64,000 bases of DNA, from NCBI GenBank assembly GCA_017301975.1, contig JAFLEI010000001.1:124001-188000 (forward strand). Direction: 5' to 3'. The notes under the pieces are model-generated. The model was not told the DNA's origin and ran no database searches. It saw nothing but the letters and a program-made list of their open reading frames with translations. Position 1 is the first letter of the stretch, and every line of letters begins with the position of its first letter. The translations under genes were made by a program, and so were the position numbers. Of the stretch, positions 7,964-16,965 are shown piece after piece. Source of the DNA: Verrucomicrobiota bacterium (GTDB lineage Bacteria > Verrucomicrobiota > Verrucomicrobiia > Verrucomicrobiales > Verrucomicrobiaceae).

Positions 7964-10108
7964 TCAGCGGATGAGGACCAGATGGCCGCGATGCTGCAGC
8001 AGCAGCTCGCCACGCAAGGCCAGCAGGCTCTGGCGGTTGTCGGCGGCGAGTTCATCGACAAGGATGCCAAACTCTGCGCTGCCGATCTCAATGATGCGCT
8101 CAGGTGCGCGTTCGGCCTTGGCGGCGCTGGCGTCCGTCCAGCGGTTGCCTTTGTTGAAGAGGGCTCCGGCCTGACACTGCTGCACGCTGGTGATCTCGAC
8201 GGCCTGCATCTTGGCATCGAGGAAGCGATTACGGACGTTGAGCTGCTTGGATTCAGCGGCTTTCTTCAAATTGCCTTCCTGGGAGACGGAGCCGACACCA
8301 CTGCGCATCTTCATCGCCCTGTCGCTGTAGTTGTCATAGGCCTTGCTGGCATTGGCAGGCGCGGCGGCGAGCGAGATGCCTTCTTCAGCCAGGAAGGCGG
8401 TGTATTCCGTGAGAATGCCGAACTGCGTTGATAGGCGCACAATTTCATTCACCAGCTCCGTCGTTCCACCCGTTGCGCCATCGGCACCGAGATCACGGAT
8501 CGCCTCGCTGAGCACTGCGATTTTGTTGCTGGCCCAAAGCCGGGCCACAAAGGCGTTGGCGGTGCTGGCCTTGTCGAGGTTGAAGGTGAAATCGAACTTC
8601 CGTTCTCCCCCGGCAGCAGCGCCCGTGAGCTGGAAATGCAGTGGTGCTTCGCCACGGTAGGTGCCGGACAGAAGAATCTGCTCGCCCTCAAATACATCTG
8701 GGAGGGGAGAGGGAATGAGATCGCTCACACGGCTTGGATCATCCACCCGGACGGCCGGTCTCGTGAGCAGCGGACCACGCAGACGGTCAAAAACACGGCC
8801 CACTTTGACCTCCACATTCTCCTTCGGCAGCACAAACTCTGCGCTGCCCCGGGTTTCACGGGCGATGCGGGAGAGCAGCGGCGTGTTCACATCCACTCCG
8901 ACACCAAAGGTGAACACACGGCGCTGATGCGGATTCCCTTTGGCTACGGCTTCCCGGATCGCCTTTTCCGAGGTCTGGCCGATGGTGGGCAGACCGTCGG
9001 TCAGGAAGAGCACAATGGGGAGCATGCCTTCGAGCGGTTTCTGCCGCAGCGCCTCGACCACGGAGTCATGGATGTTTGTGCCACCGCTCACCCGTAGCGC
9101 GCTGATGTAGTTGCGGGCCTGCCTCGTGGTCTGGGCGTTTTTGATCACCGGCTGCGCCGCAAACATCTCCACTGCCTCATTATAAACGATGAGGTTGAAG
9201 CTCTCGCCGTCGTTCAGACCTTCGATCACCTGCAAGGCGGCCGCTTTGACCTGATCGAGCTTGGGGCCTGCCATGCTGCCGCTGCGATCAATGACGAGGG
9301 TGACCTCCCGTAGGATGGGCTTCGCATCCGACTGGGGCTTCGGCGGGGCGATCATCACCAGGAAATAGCCGCCGCCGATCTTGGGATCTGGGTAGGCGAG
9401 CAGCGAGGCGGTCATTTCATCCTTCGTTTCACGCAGCAGCGACACCCGGAAAGCTCCTGGGTCCTTGGTTTCACAAGAGAGGGTGGCGGTGTGGCCATCC
9501 GGCCGTTTGGCCGAGATCTCGTGGCTTGCAGAGTAGAGCGAGGCGATGCGTGAGGTGGATTTGACGCGCATGGAGAGCTTCCAAGGCACCGCATATTCCA
9601 CCGCTTCCGAGCGTGGCAGGACGTAATCGAGCCGCGCGCCATCGGCCTCCAGAAGTTGCTCATAGGTCACACGCACTTTCTGCGTGCCATTGGCCGGGAC
9701 GGGGAAGACGCTCGATTTCACGACCGCGTTGCCGACGAACTCCAGCAGCGCCGGATCGCGCGTCTGTGCCACGATGCTGTCGTAGATGCGCCGGGCTTCC
9801 TCACGCGGCAGCAGTTTGGCAGTTCCCTCAGAATTGCCTCCCTCGAAGGCAAAGGCTTTCAGAACCGCCCCGCTCGGCACCGGGACGAGCAGTTCGGACT
9901 CCTGCGGGCGGCCGGTCGGATTGCGCAGGGCGATGTCGAGGGTCGTCGTGGCGATTTGATCCGCGATGTCGATGCGGGCATCCACCTGGGTCACCTGTAC
10001 CGGCTGTGAGTGAATGATGCGCGAACTGGGGGAAATCCAGGCACGCGGGTGGAAATCCTGCGCAATCAGGGGCGTGGCGAGGAAAAGGGCATAAAGAAAC
10101 GTCTTCAT
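7964..10108 (-). CDS. Secreted VIT and vWA domain protein (inter-alpha-trypsin inhibitor heavy-chain-like)
   Basis: From the ATG at 10108 the protein has a signal peptide (MKTFLYALFLATPLIAQ) and about 714 residues. A VIT domain comes first, with features such as LRNPTGRPQESELLVPVP and EARRIYDSIVAQTRDPALLE. A vWA domain follows, whose MIDAS is VIDRSGSMAG. VIT+vWA proteins are known surface or secreted adhesion-type proteins. The longer upstream reading lacks a sensible signal peptide and contains Arg/His-rich text, so I reject it. It heads the apparent operon vIT/vWA - vWA - response regulator - small membrane protein - kinase. Confidence 0.87.
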   Translation of the reverse strand: MKTFLYALFLATPLIAQDFHPRAWISPSSRIIHSQPVQVTQVDARIDIADQIATTTLDIALRNPTGRPQESELLVPVPSGAVLKAFAFEGGNSEGTAKLLPREEARRIYDSIVAQTRDPALLEFVGNAVVKSSVFPVPANGTQKVRVTYEQLLEADGARLDYVLPRSEAVEYAVPWKLSMRVKSTSRIASLYSASHEISAKRPDGHTATLSCETKDPGAFRVSLLRETKDEMTASLLAYPDPKIGGGYFLVMIAPPKPQSDAKPILREVTLVIDRSGSMAGPKLDQVKAAALQVIEGLNDGESFNLIVYNEAVEMFAAQPVIKNAQTTRQARNYISALRVSGGTNIHDSVVEALRQKPLEGMLPIVLFLTDGLPTIGQTSEKAIREAVAKGNPHQRRVFTFGVGVDVNTPLLSRIARETRGSAEFVLPKENVEVKVGRVFDRLRGPLLTRPAVRVDDPSRVSDLIPSPLPDVFEGEQILLSGTYRGEAPLHFQLTGAAAGGERKFDFTFNLDKASTANAFVARLWASNKIAVLSEAIRDLGADGATGGTTELVNEIVRLSTQFGILTEYTAFLAEEGISLAAAPANASKAYDNYSDRAMKMRSGVGSVSQEGNLKKAAESKQLNVRNRFLDAKMQAVEITSVQQCQAGALFNKGNRWTDASAAKAERAPERIIEIGSAEFGILVDELAADNRQSLLALRGELLLQHRGHLVLIR

Positions 10109-10266
10109 GCCGCCAAAGTGATTCAGGCGGCTGGCGGCGTCTGTAAACGCCCTGTAAAGGGCCGGAAAACGCCCTGACTGGCCCTGGACCGGGCGGTGAA
10201 TCGGGCTGCTCAACTGGAACTCCCCCTTGCCAAGCCGGGAAGTCCCCCCATATTCGCGCCCCTTTT

Positions 10267-10884
10267 ATGGACATCTTCATTGGAATTCTTACCGTAGTGG
10301 AAGTCATCGTCTGCCTTCTGCTCATTCTCGTCGTGCTTATGCAGCGCCCCCGTCAGGAAGGCCTTGGTGCCTCCTTCGGCGACGCCGCCGCCAGCCAGGT
10401 CTGGGGTGCCCAGACGACGAACGTGCTGCAGAAGTTCACGGTCTATTTGGCCATCATTCTTTTTGCCCTGACCATCCTTCTGGCGGTGCTTGTGAGCCGT
10501 CACCAGACGGGCTCCAAGGCTCCATCCCTCTTTGGCGATGCCAAGCCTGAAGCGGCTGCTCCAGCGGTCGCCGCCCCTACGGCTGATGAACAGGCCAAGG
10601 CCAAGGTGCTGGAGAAAATCCAGGAAGCTGTGAAAAAGGATGCGGCCAAGACGGCTGAACCAGCCAAGGCAGCCGAGGCTCCGAAAGCCGAAGCCAAGAA
10701 AGACGCCCCTGCAGCGCCCGCTCCGGTGAAGACCGAGCCAGCCAAGGCTCCTGAAGCACCGAAGGCCGCTGCACCAGCGCCGACGCCGGCTCCGGCGGTC
10801 ACGCCAGCTCCTGCTCCCGCAGCTGCGACGACCCCGGCCGCGACGCCTGCACCAGCACCCGCTCCTGCGGATCAGCCGAAGTAA
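10267..10884 (+). CDS. secG: Preprotein translocase subunit SecG with long Ala/Pro/Lys tail
   Basis: The first 80 residues are a clear SecG. The first membrane helix is at about 3-23, then MQRPRQEGLGASFGD with the conserved cytoplasmic loop, then a second helix (FTVYLAIILFALTILLAVLV). SecG is the small accessory subunit of the SecYEG channel in the inner membrane. Ordinary SecG is roughly 75-110 residues. This one is 205, because about 120 residues of Ala/Pro/Lys/Glu-rich low-complexity sequence follow the second helix. A strong intrinsic terminator lies 28 bases after the stop. The gene diverges from the VIT/vWA operon. Confidence 0.92.
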   Translation: MDIFIGILTVVEVIVCLLLILVVLMQRPRQEGLGASFGDAAASQVWGAQTTNVLQKFTVYLAIILFALTILLAVLVSRHQTGSKAPSLFGDAKPEAAAPAVAAPTADEQAKAKVLEKIQEAVKKDAAKTAEPAKAAEAPKAEAKKDAPAAPAPVKTEPAKAPEAPKAAAPAPTPAPAVTPAPAPAAATTPAATPAPAPAPADQPK

Positions 10885-10911
10885 GCGACGACCTGCTTTG
10901 AATTTCCCACG

Positions 10912-10945
10912 AAGGGCACGACTTGCGTCGTGCCCTTTGTTTTTC
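10912..10945 (+). terminator. Rho-independent terminator after secG
   Basis: A perfect 11-bp stem (AAGGGCACGAC at 10912-10922 pairing with 10927-10937) with a TTGC loop is followed by a T-rich run (TTTGTTTTT). This fits termination of secG before the next gene at 11037. Confidence 0.88.
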
Positions 10946-11036
10946 CGTGCGGGGATGGCATGTGCATTTCCGATAGTGTGCCGTGCGAAAACGGGCTTCA
11001 CATCATGCGTTGGTTCTGCCTACCATCGAACCCACC

Positions 11037-14000
11037 ATGAAACGTTTCCTTTTCTGTCTCGCGCTTGCTGCGTCTTGCATCATTCCGCACTCGTCATTCG
11101 CGGCGGAGCCGCTGCGGGTGTTTATCCGGTCGGGGCCGAAGTCCCACGGTCCGGGGGCGCATGATCATCCTTCCTTTCTGCGGGACTGGGTGCCGTTGCT
11201 GAATGAACGTGGTGCGAAGGCGACTGGAGGTGATTCATTTCCCACCAAGGAGCAGCTGGATGCAACGGATGTCCTAGTTCTGCATCTGGACAGCGGTGGT
11301 GACATCAAGATCGGGCAGGAGCGGAAGGACTTGGTGGAGTATTTGCAACGCGGGGGCGGCATCGTGACGATCCATGCGGCCTCGGTTTCCAAGGATCATG
11401 ACTGGTTCAAGGGGATCATTGGCGGGTCATGGCACCATGGGCAGACGAAATGGCGGGAGGGGCCGATGCATTTGTACTTCACGGATCATGAGAATTCGAT
11501 CACGAAAGATGTGTCGAATTTCGCAATGGATGACGAAATTTACTACGACATGGATGTATTGCCTGAGTGCCGCATTCTAGCCGGAGCCTACACCCCGAAA
11601 CCCGCCGGGGCGCGAAATGAAAAGTCCGCCAAACGGGCAGCGGAAATCACGAAGGGGGGCAAAGAGGTCAGTATTTATGACATCCAGCCGCAGGTCTGGA
11701 CTTATGAGAAGGACAACTACCGGTCCTTTGTCAGCATTCCGGGGCACTACTATGCGAACTTCAGCCGGCCGAATTTCCGGGCGCTGCTGCTGAGGGGGAT
11801 CGCGTGGGCGGGGAAGAGGGCGAATGTGGATGAGCTGTGCAAGCCGGAGGAGCTGGGGGACAATCTGCGCTATGTGGAAGGCGGTCCGACGCGGCCGGAG
11901 AAGGCGGCGGAGAAGCTGGAGGTGCATCCGGAGTTTGACATCTCGCTGGTGGCCAGCGAGCCGCTGATCAACAAAGTCATGAATGTGGACTGGGACGAGA
12001 AGGGGCGGCTGTGGGTGTGTGAGACGCCGGAGTATCCGAACGGGCGGCGTGAGCTGAATGTGGAGAAGTGGAAGGACAGCGGTTCGTGGACGAAGAAGTA
12101 TGACCGTGATCCGATTGACCGGATTTCGATTTTGTCTGACACGAACGGCGACGGGGTGATGGACAAGAAGCATGTGTTTGCGGACAAGCTGGAGCTGGTG
12201 ACGAGCTTCTGCTTCTACAAGAAGGGCGTCATCGCCTGTGCGGCACCGGACATCTGGTATCTTGAGGATACGGACGGCGATGACACGGCTGACAAGCGGA
12301 CGAAGCTTTACACGGGGCTTGGCACGGGAGACACACATGCGGTGATCAACAACCTGCGCTGGGGTTTGGATGGTTGGGTGTATGCCACGCATGGCTACAG
12401 CTCCGGGCATGTGACCTCGCCGGATGGGAAGCAGGATTTTGGCACGGACGGCAGTGGGGTGGTGAGGTTCAAGCCGGATGGCAGCGCGTTTGAGCAGTAT
12501 GCCTCACGCGGCGGAAACACCTGGGGACTGAACATCACCACGGACGGGCAGGTGTTCTTCACGCAGCCGACGAGCGGGAATCATTTCCTGCATGTGGTGC
12601 TGCCGGAGTATGTGCTGGCGAAGGGCAAGCTGCCCGGGGTGATGGGCACGAACGGCATGCTGCCGAAGGAGCCGACGTATCCGCTGATGTCGTGGCCGGA
12701 GCAGGCGTATGTGCAGATCGATCAGGTGGGGAGCTATACGGCTGCGGCGGGGTGCGCCATTTATGAAGGCGGGGCGTGGCCGGCGAAGTGGAACTACAGC
12801 TACTTCTGCACGGAGCCGACGCTGAACATCGTCAGTCATTTTGTCGTTGAGAAGGATGGGGTGACCTACAAGGCGCATCGTGAAGCGGGGCGTGAGAAGA
12901 CGGAGTTCATTCGCAGCAAGGATTTGTGGTTCCGGCCGATTGAGAACCGTGTGGGGCCGGATGGAGCGTTGTATGTGGTGGATTTTTATAATCAGGCGGT
13001 GATTCACAATGACACGCGTGGGCCAATCCATGGTCCGGCGAATGCGGCGGTGAGGCCTGATCGCGATCACTATTTTGGACGCATCTGGAAGGTGCAGCAC
13101 AAGCAGGCGAAGAAGGTGGAGGTGGTGAAGGTGGACAAGAAAGATACGCAGGCGCTGACCGAGGTCATCAAGACCAGTGCCAACGGTCCGCAGAAGGCGC
13201 AGGCATGGCGCTTGATCAACGAGCAGCAAAAGAGTGGCGATGTGGTGGCCGAGCTGCTGAAGAACGGTTCCGTTTCGCATCAGACCACAGCGGCTGTGGC
13301 CGTGTATGAAAAGTTCAGCGCCGGGCTCTCATACGGATATCCCAAATACAATGATGAAGAGAAGCAAAGGATTGAGGCAGTGCACCGCGACATCATCGCC
13401 GCATTTACCCAGGCAGGTGATGATTGGACCCGCTCTGCCATCGTGGCTGCAGCCTCGGAGAAGCGTACCGTCGAGTGCATCGCTTGGGCTTTGCAGCATT
13501 CGGGCGCTGAAGCGGGGAGCTTTGTGCAGGCGATACTGAGCGCTGCGCTGACGCCGAGCACCGAGAAGTCGCAACCGGCCAAGAATCTTATCTATGCCTG
13601 CGCTCATGCTCCGGCCAAGGCAGACGCACTGAAGCTGATCGTGCTGCGTGGTATCGCACAGTCCTCGGAGACTCCTCCCTTCGATGCGGATTCCTTCAAA
13701 ATCCTGATGGCGCAACCTGCGCTGGCAGCCGTTACGCTCCCGGTGGTGGTCAAATGGGACAAGGCTGGGGTGCTGGCTGCTGAGGTGAAGGCGCAGATTG
13801 CGAGTCTGACGGCGAAGCTGGAGGACAAGGCGGCTGCTATGGGGGATCGCATTACGGCTGCGAAGTCGCTGATTGGCATCGGTGGTGAGGCGAGTGCGCT
13901 GGTGGTGGGGGCTTTGGCGCGTCCGGATTCGCCTGTGGCGCTGCAGGGGGCGATCATTGGGGCGATGGATGAGAAGGGGAGTGTCACGGAGCTGGTGGGG

Positions 14001-16052
14001 AATTTGAACGGACTGAAGCCTGAGCTGCGGACGCAGGCTTTTGATGCGATCTTGAAGAGGCCTGAGGCTGCGCTGGCGCTGCTGGGTGCGATTCAAGGGG
14101 GGAAGATTGATCCGAAGGAGATTGGGCCGGGGAATATTGCGAGGCTGCGGACGCATCCGAACAAGCAGGTGGCGAAGCAGGCGAATGCGATGATCGACAA
14201 GCTGAACCCGAATGCGAAGGCGAAGAACGAACTGCTGGCGCAACTGACGCCGGAGGTGGAGAAGCCGGGGGATGCGGTGAAGGGCAAGATGATGTTCACT
14301 GCTGCGTGTGCGGTTTGTCACAAGCTGGGAGATGTGGGGCTGCGTGATGTGGGACCGCAGCTCACGGGGATGGGAGCGCATGGTCCGGCGGAACTGCTGG
14401 TGCATATCGTGGATCCGAACCGTGAGGTGGATCCGAGCTTCTGGGCCTGGAACATCACGACGAAGAAGGGCGAGACGCAGGCGGGTGTGATCATCACGGA
14501 AAACCAGGCGAGCCTGACGCTGCGCAATCAGGTGGGTGATTTTGAGATCAAGAAGGACGACATCGCCACGCGGGAAAACACGCGACGGAGCCTGATGCCG
14601 GATGGGTTGGATGCGCTGGGTGCGGAGACGTTGCGGGACATCCTGGCTTTCATCTGTGGCGGGGAGCAGAAGTTTCGCGTGATTGATCTGCGCACCGCCT
14701 ACAACGCGGACAGCCGCGCCGGCATCTTCGCGAAGGAAGATGCGAAGGACCAAACGGTGACGCTGCACAAGTTTGGAAATGTCACTGTGAACGGCGTGCC
14801 GTTTTTCGTGATGGACCCCGAGAAATCGCAATCGGGCGCGAGCCTGATCGCGCTCAAAGGGGGGGGCAAAGGCACGGTGGCGGAGAACTTCCCTGAGAAG
14901 GTCGAGATCGCGACGAGCGCCACCGCTGCGAGCCTGCATTTCCTCGGCGGCGTTGCTGGCTGGGGCTGGCCTTTCGGTGGGGACAAGGCCCTTGGGCAGC
15001 CGGCGATGACGGTGCAGGTTGAATTCGCTGACGGCGACAAGGAAAGCATCGTGCTCAAAAATGGCGAGCACTTCGCCGATTACATCGGCAAAGCAGAAGT
15101 GCCGCTGAGTGATGATGCGGGCGACTTCACAAGGCGCGGTCAGCTGCGTTATTTTGCGATCAACTTGAAAAAGAAGGGGTCGTTGAAGAAGATCACGCTG
15201 GAGACGAGCGGCAGCATCGTCACGCCCTGCACGGTGGCGATCACGGCGAGCGCCGAGCCTGCGAAACTTGGAGCGGCGGCGGCCAAGCCTAAAACGAACG
15301 GGGACGTTCGTTCTACGTCGGAAGGCGGACCCAAGGAAGGTGGCAAAGGGGATGGGCCGCTGGTGGCTGTGACGCCGGTGAAGTGGGAGGCTGGGAAGAC
15401 GAAGGTGCTGGTGATTGGGGGTGGGTCATCGCACAACTTTGCGAAGTTCTTTGGCGAGACGGATGTGGCGACGCTGAAGGCGGCGGGGTTTACGGTGCAT
15501 TACACGGAGGATCGCGATCAGGCTGCGGCTGAACTGGCGAATGCGGATGTGGCGGTGATCAGCGTGAACCGGAAGTTTTTCGACACGGCGGTGTATCGCA
15601 AGGCGCTGATGGATTTTGCGGCGGCGGGCAAGGGGATCATCATGCTGCATCCTGGCACGTGGTATGGGTTTGCGGGATGGCCTGAGCTGAATGCGCAGAT
15701 CGTGGGCGGTGGTGCGCGCGGGCATGACAAGATTCATCCGTTTGATGTGAAGGCGGTGAAGGCGGAGCATGCCATCATGGCGGGCGTGCCTGCGAGCTTC
15801 ACGGTGGAGGACGAGCTGTACTATGTGAATGCGGAGCCTGAGAAGATTCCTGCGGGGACGGCGAAGATCACCGTTTTGGCGGAGACGAGCCCGAGCGACA
15901 AGTACAAGGCGGGGCATCCGAGCGTGTGGATCACGGAGCATCCGAAGGCGCGGGTGGCGGGAATCGCGCTGGGGCATGATGCGCGGGTGCATGACCTGAA
16001 GCCGTATCAGCAGATTCTGACGAATGCGGTGAAGTGGGCGAGCGGGAAATAA
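11037..16052 (+). CDS. Giant ThuA - PVC-type membrane-bound dehydrogenase - HEAT - cytochrome c - ThuA protein
   Basis: From the ATG at 11037, which gives the signal peptide MKRFLFCLALAASCIIPHSSFA, the protein has about 1671 residues. An N-terminal ThuA-like domain (about 24-265) precedes a propeller of the Pirellula/Verrucomicrobium membrane-bound dehydrogenase type (about 290-690, with VDWDEKGRLWVCETPEYP and WGLDGWVYATHGY). A helical HEAT-like stretch comes next, then a cytochrome c domain with haem motif CAVCH near residue 1090. A beta-rich segment and a second ThuA-like domain (from about 1452, KTKVLVIGGGSSHNF) finish the protein. It probably oxidises a sugar or glycoside in the periplasm and passes electrons to haem. 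Two ThuA modules in one chain is unusual. A GTG at 10983 is a weaker start. Confidence 0.88.
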   Translation: MKRFLFCLALAASCIIPHSSFAAEPLRVFIRSGPKSHGPGAHDHPSFLRDWVPLLNERGAKATGGDSFPTKEQLDATDVLVLHLDSGGDIKIGQERKDLVEYLQRGGGIVTIHAASVSKDHDWFKGIIGGSWHHGQTKWREGPMHLYFTDHENSITKDVSNFAMDDEIYYDMDVLPECRILAGAYTPKPAGARNEKSAKRAAEITKGGKEVSIYDIQPQVWTYEKDNYRSFVSIPGHYYANFSRPNFRALLLRGIAWAGKRANVDELCKPEELGDNLRYVEGGPTRPEKAAEKLEVHPEFDISLVASEPLINKVMNVDWDEKGRLWVCETPEYPNGRRELNVEKWKDSGSWTKKYDRDPIDRISILSDTNGDGVMDKKHVFADKLELVTSFCFYKKGVIACAAPDIWYLEDTDGDDTADKRTKLYTGLGTGDTHAVINNLRWGLDGWVYATHGYSSGHVTSPDGKQDFGTDGSGVVRFKPDGSAFEQYASRGGNTWGLNITTDGQVFFTQPTSGNHFLHVVLPEYVLAKGKLPGVMGTNGMLPKEPTYPLMSWPEQAYVQIDQVGSYTAAAGCAIYEGGAWPAKWNYSYFCTEPTLNIVSHFVVEKDGVTYKAHREAGREKTEFIRSKDLWFRPIENRVGPDGALYVVDFYNQAVIHNDTRGPIHGPANAAVRPDRDHYFGRIWKVQHKQAKKVEVVKVDKKDTQALTEVIKTSANGPQKAQAWRLINEQQKSGDVVAELLKNGSVSHQTTAAVAVYEKFSAGLSYGYPKYNDEEKQRIEAVHRDIIAAFTQAGDDWTRSAIVAAASEKRTVECIAWALQHSGAEAGSFVQAILSAALTPSTEKSQPAKNLIYACAHAPAKADALKLIVLRGIAQSSETPPFDADSFKILMAQPALAAVTLPVVVKWDKAGVLAAEVKAQIASLTAKLEDKAAAMGDRITAAKSLIGIGGEASALVVGALARPDSPVALQGAIIGAMDEKGSVTELVGNLNGLKPELRTQAFDAILKRPEAALALLGAIQGGKIDPKEIGPGNIARLRTHPNKQVAKQANAMIDKLNPNAKAKNELLAQLTPEVEKPGDAVKGKMMFTAACAVCHKLGDVGLRDVGPQLTGMGAHGPAELLVHIVDPNREVDPSFWAWNITTKKGETQAGVIITENQASLTLRNQVGDFEIKKDDIATRENTRRSLMPDGLDALGAETLRDILAFICGGEQKFRVIDLRTAYNADSRAGIFAKEDAKDQTVTLHKFGNVTVNGVPFFVMDPEKSQSGASLIALKGGGKGTVAENFPEKVEIATSATAASLHFLGGVAGWGWPFGGDKALGQPAMTVQVEFADGDKESIVLKNGEHFADYIGKAEVPLSDDAGDFTRRGQLRYFAINLKKKGSLKKITLETSGSIVTPCTVAITASAEPAKLGAAAAKPKTNGDVRSTSEGGPKEGGKGDGPLVAVTPVKWEAGKTKVLVIGGGSSHNFAKFFGETDVATLKAAGFTVHYTEDRDQAAAELANADVAVISVNRKFFDTAVYRKALMDFAAAGKGIIMLHPGTWYGFAGWPELNAQIVGGGARGHDKIHPFDVKAVKAEHAIMAGVPASFTVEDELYYVNAEPEKIPAGTAKITVLAETSPSDKYKAGHPSVWITEHPKARVAGIALGHDARVHDLKPYQQILTNAVKWASGK

Positions 16053-16057
16053 GCTTT

Positions 16058-16468
16058 ATGCCCTCCAGCATTATCCAGCAGGTGCCACTGAGGCTGATCA
16101 CGGTGAAGGCGAAGTCCTTTCCTGACGGCATCAGCGGGGCCTGGGAGGAGATCAAGTCGAAACGCTCGATCAAGGGGCGCAAGAGCTATGGCCTGATTTG
16201 CGCGACGGAGGCTGGGATGGAGTGCCATGCCGGTCTGGTGTCAGATGGAGAGCTGGAGGAGCGAGTGACGGGGCTGGCGGTGGTGGAGGTGGCGGGCGGG
16301 CCGTGCGCGCGGATCAAGCTGGAGAACTGGCGGCAGCAGACGGAGCAGATCGGCGTGTTGTTTGCGCAGATGGCGGCGGAGCATGAGGTGGATCCGTCAC
16401 GGCCAGCAATGGAGTTTTACCGTGGTTTTGCGGAGCTGCATTTGCTGCTGCCGGTGAAGCAGGCGTGA
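16058..16468 (+). CDS. GyrI-like/AraC effector-binding-type small protein
   Basis: A protein of about 136 residues starts at the ATG at 16058, 5 bases after the preceding stop. It resembles the GyrI-like small-molecule-binding fold (SHS2 repeats) found free-standing or at the C-terminus of AraC and MerR regulators. Its layout has a strand with VPLRLITVKAKSF, a helix with GISGAWEEIKS, a central YGLICATEAGMECHAGL and a C-terminal EFYRGFAELHLLLPV. No DNA-binding domain is present. The ligand is unknown. The family call rests on pattern similarity, so it is moderately certain. Confidence 0.6.
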   Translation: MPSSIIQQVPLRLITVKAKSFPDGISGAWEEIKSKRSIKGRKSYGLICATEAGMECHAGLVSDGELEERVTGLAVVEVAGGPCARIKLENWRQQTEQIGVLFAQMAAEHEVDPSRPAMEFYRGFAELHLLLPVKQA

Positions 16469-16484
16469 GAGAAGTGGAGATGCG

Positions 16485-16591
16485 ACGGTTTGTGTCACCG
16501 CTACGCGGTTCAACTGGATTTCAGAGGTGTGGGGCGCGCGATTCCGTGGGTTGGCACCCAAGGCTACCGTTATGCCAGCGCTACGCGCTTT
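16485..16591. repeat. Dispersed palindromic element, family C, copy 1
   Basis: This roughly 107-bp non-coding element has a second copy at 36471-36576. Both contain a hairpin ACCGC-TAC-GCGGT. Both also have a central stem whose bases differ but still pair (TGGGT/ACCCA here, GGGGG/CCCCC in copy 2), and a last stem AGCGC-TAC-GCGCT here against AGCCC-TAC-GGGCT there. Preserved pairing despite changed bases points to selection on, or inheritance of, the folded form. The rest of 16469-16965 shows no gene that I can support. Confidence 0.75.
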
Positions 16592-16965
16592 CGGGCCTGC
16601 CGTGCCGGGGCGATGTGGGGGCGGGAGCGGAGTGGCGAAAGGAGCGACATCCATGCTACGATTCACCGTCGATCAGATTTTTCAGATATTCGGCAAAGTT
16701 GGGAAACTGGTATTCAAAATTTCCCGCATATGAGAGTATTTCGGGCTCGCTGCCGTCATCATCGTCGGGCGGCCAAGAAACCCTTGTCGGCTCCCGGCTT
16801 CTAGCATTTTGTGGTATGAGCGGGCAGGCTGGCACGGCTAAAGCGGTAGCTGCGTTTCCTCCTTCGCTCTGCGAGCTACGGAGGACAAGCTGTGCCTCAC
16901 TCCGCGACCGCACTCCAAATGGGGGCGGCTGCTTCGGCGTGGTTGATATGGCGATTCTGCTTCGA

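Noticed and set aside
13329-15071. Long antisense reading frame (580 codons) opposite the ThuA/dehydrogenase gene
   Set aside because: It is Arg/His-rich text lying wholly inside a recognised gene. It is a GC-rich codon shadow.
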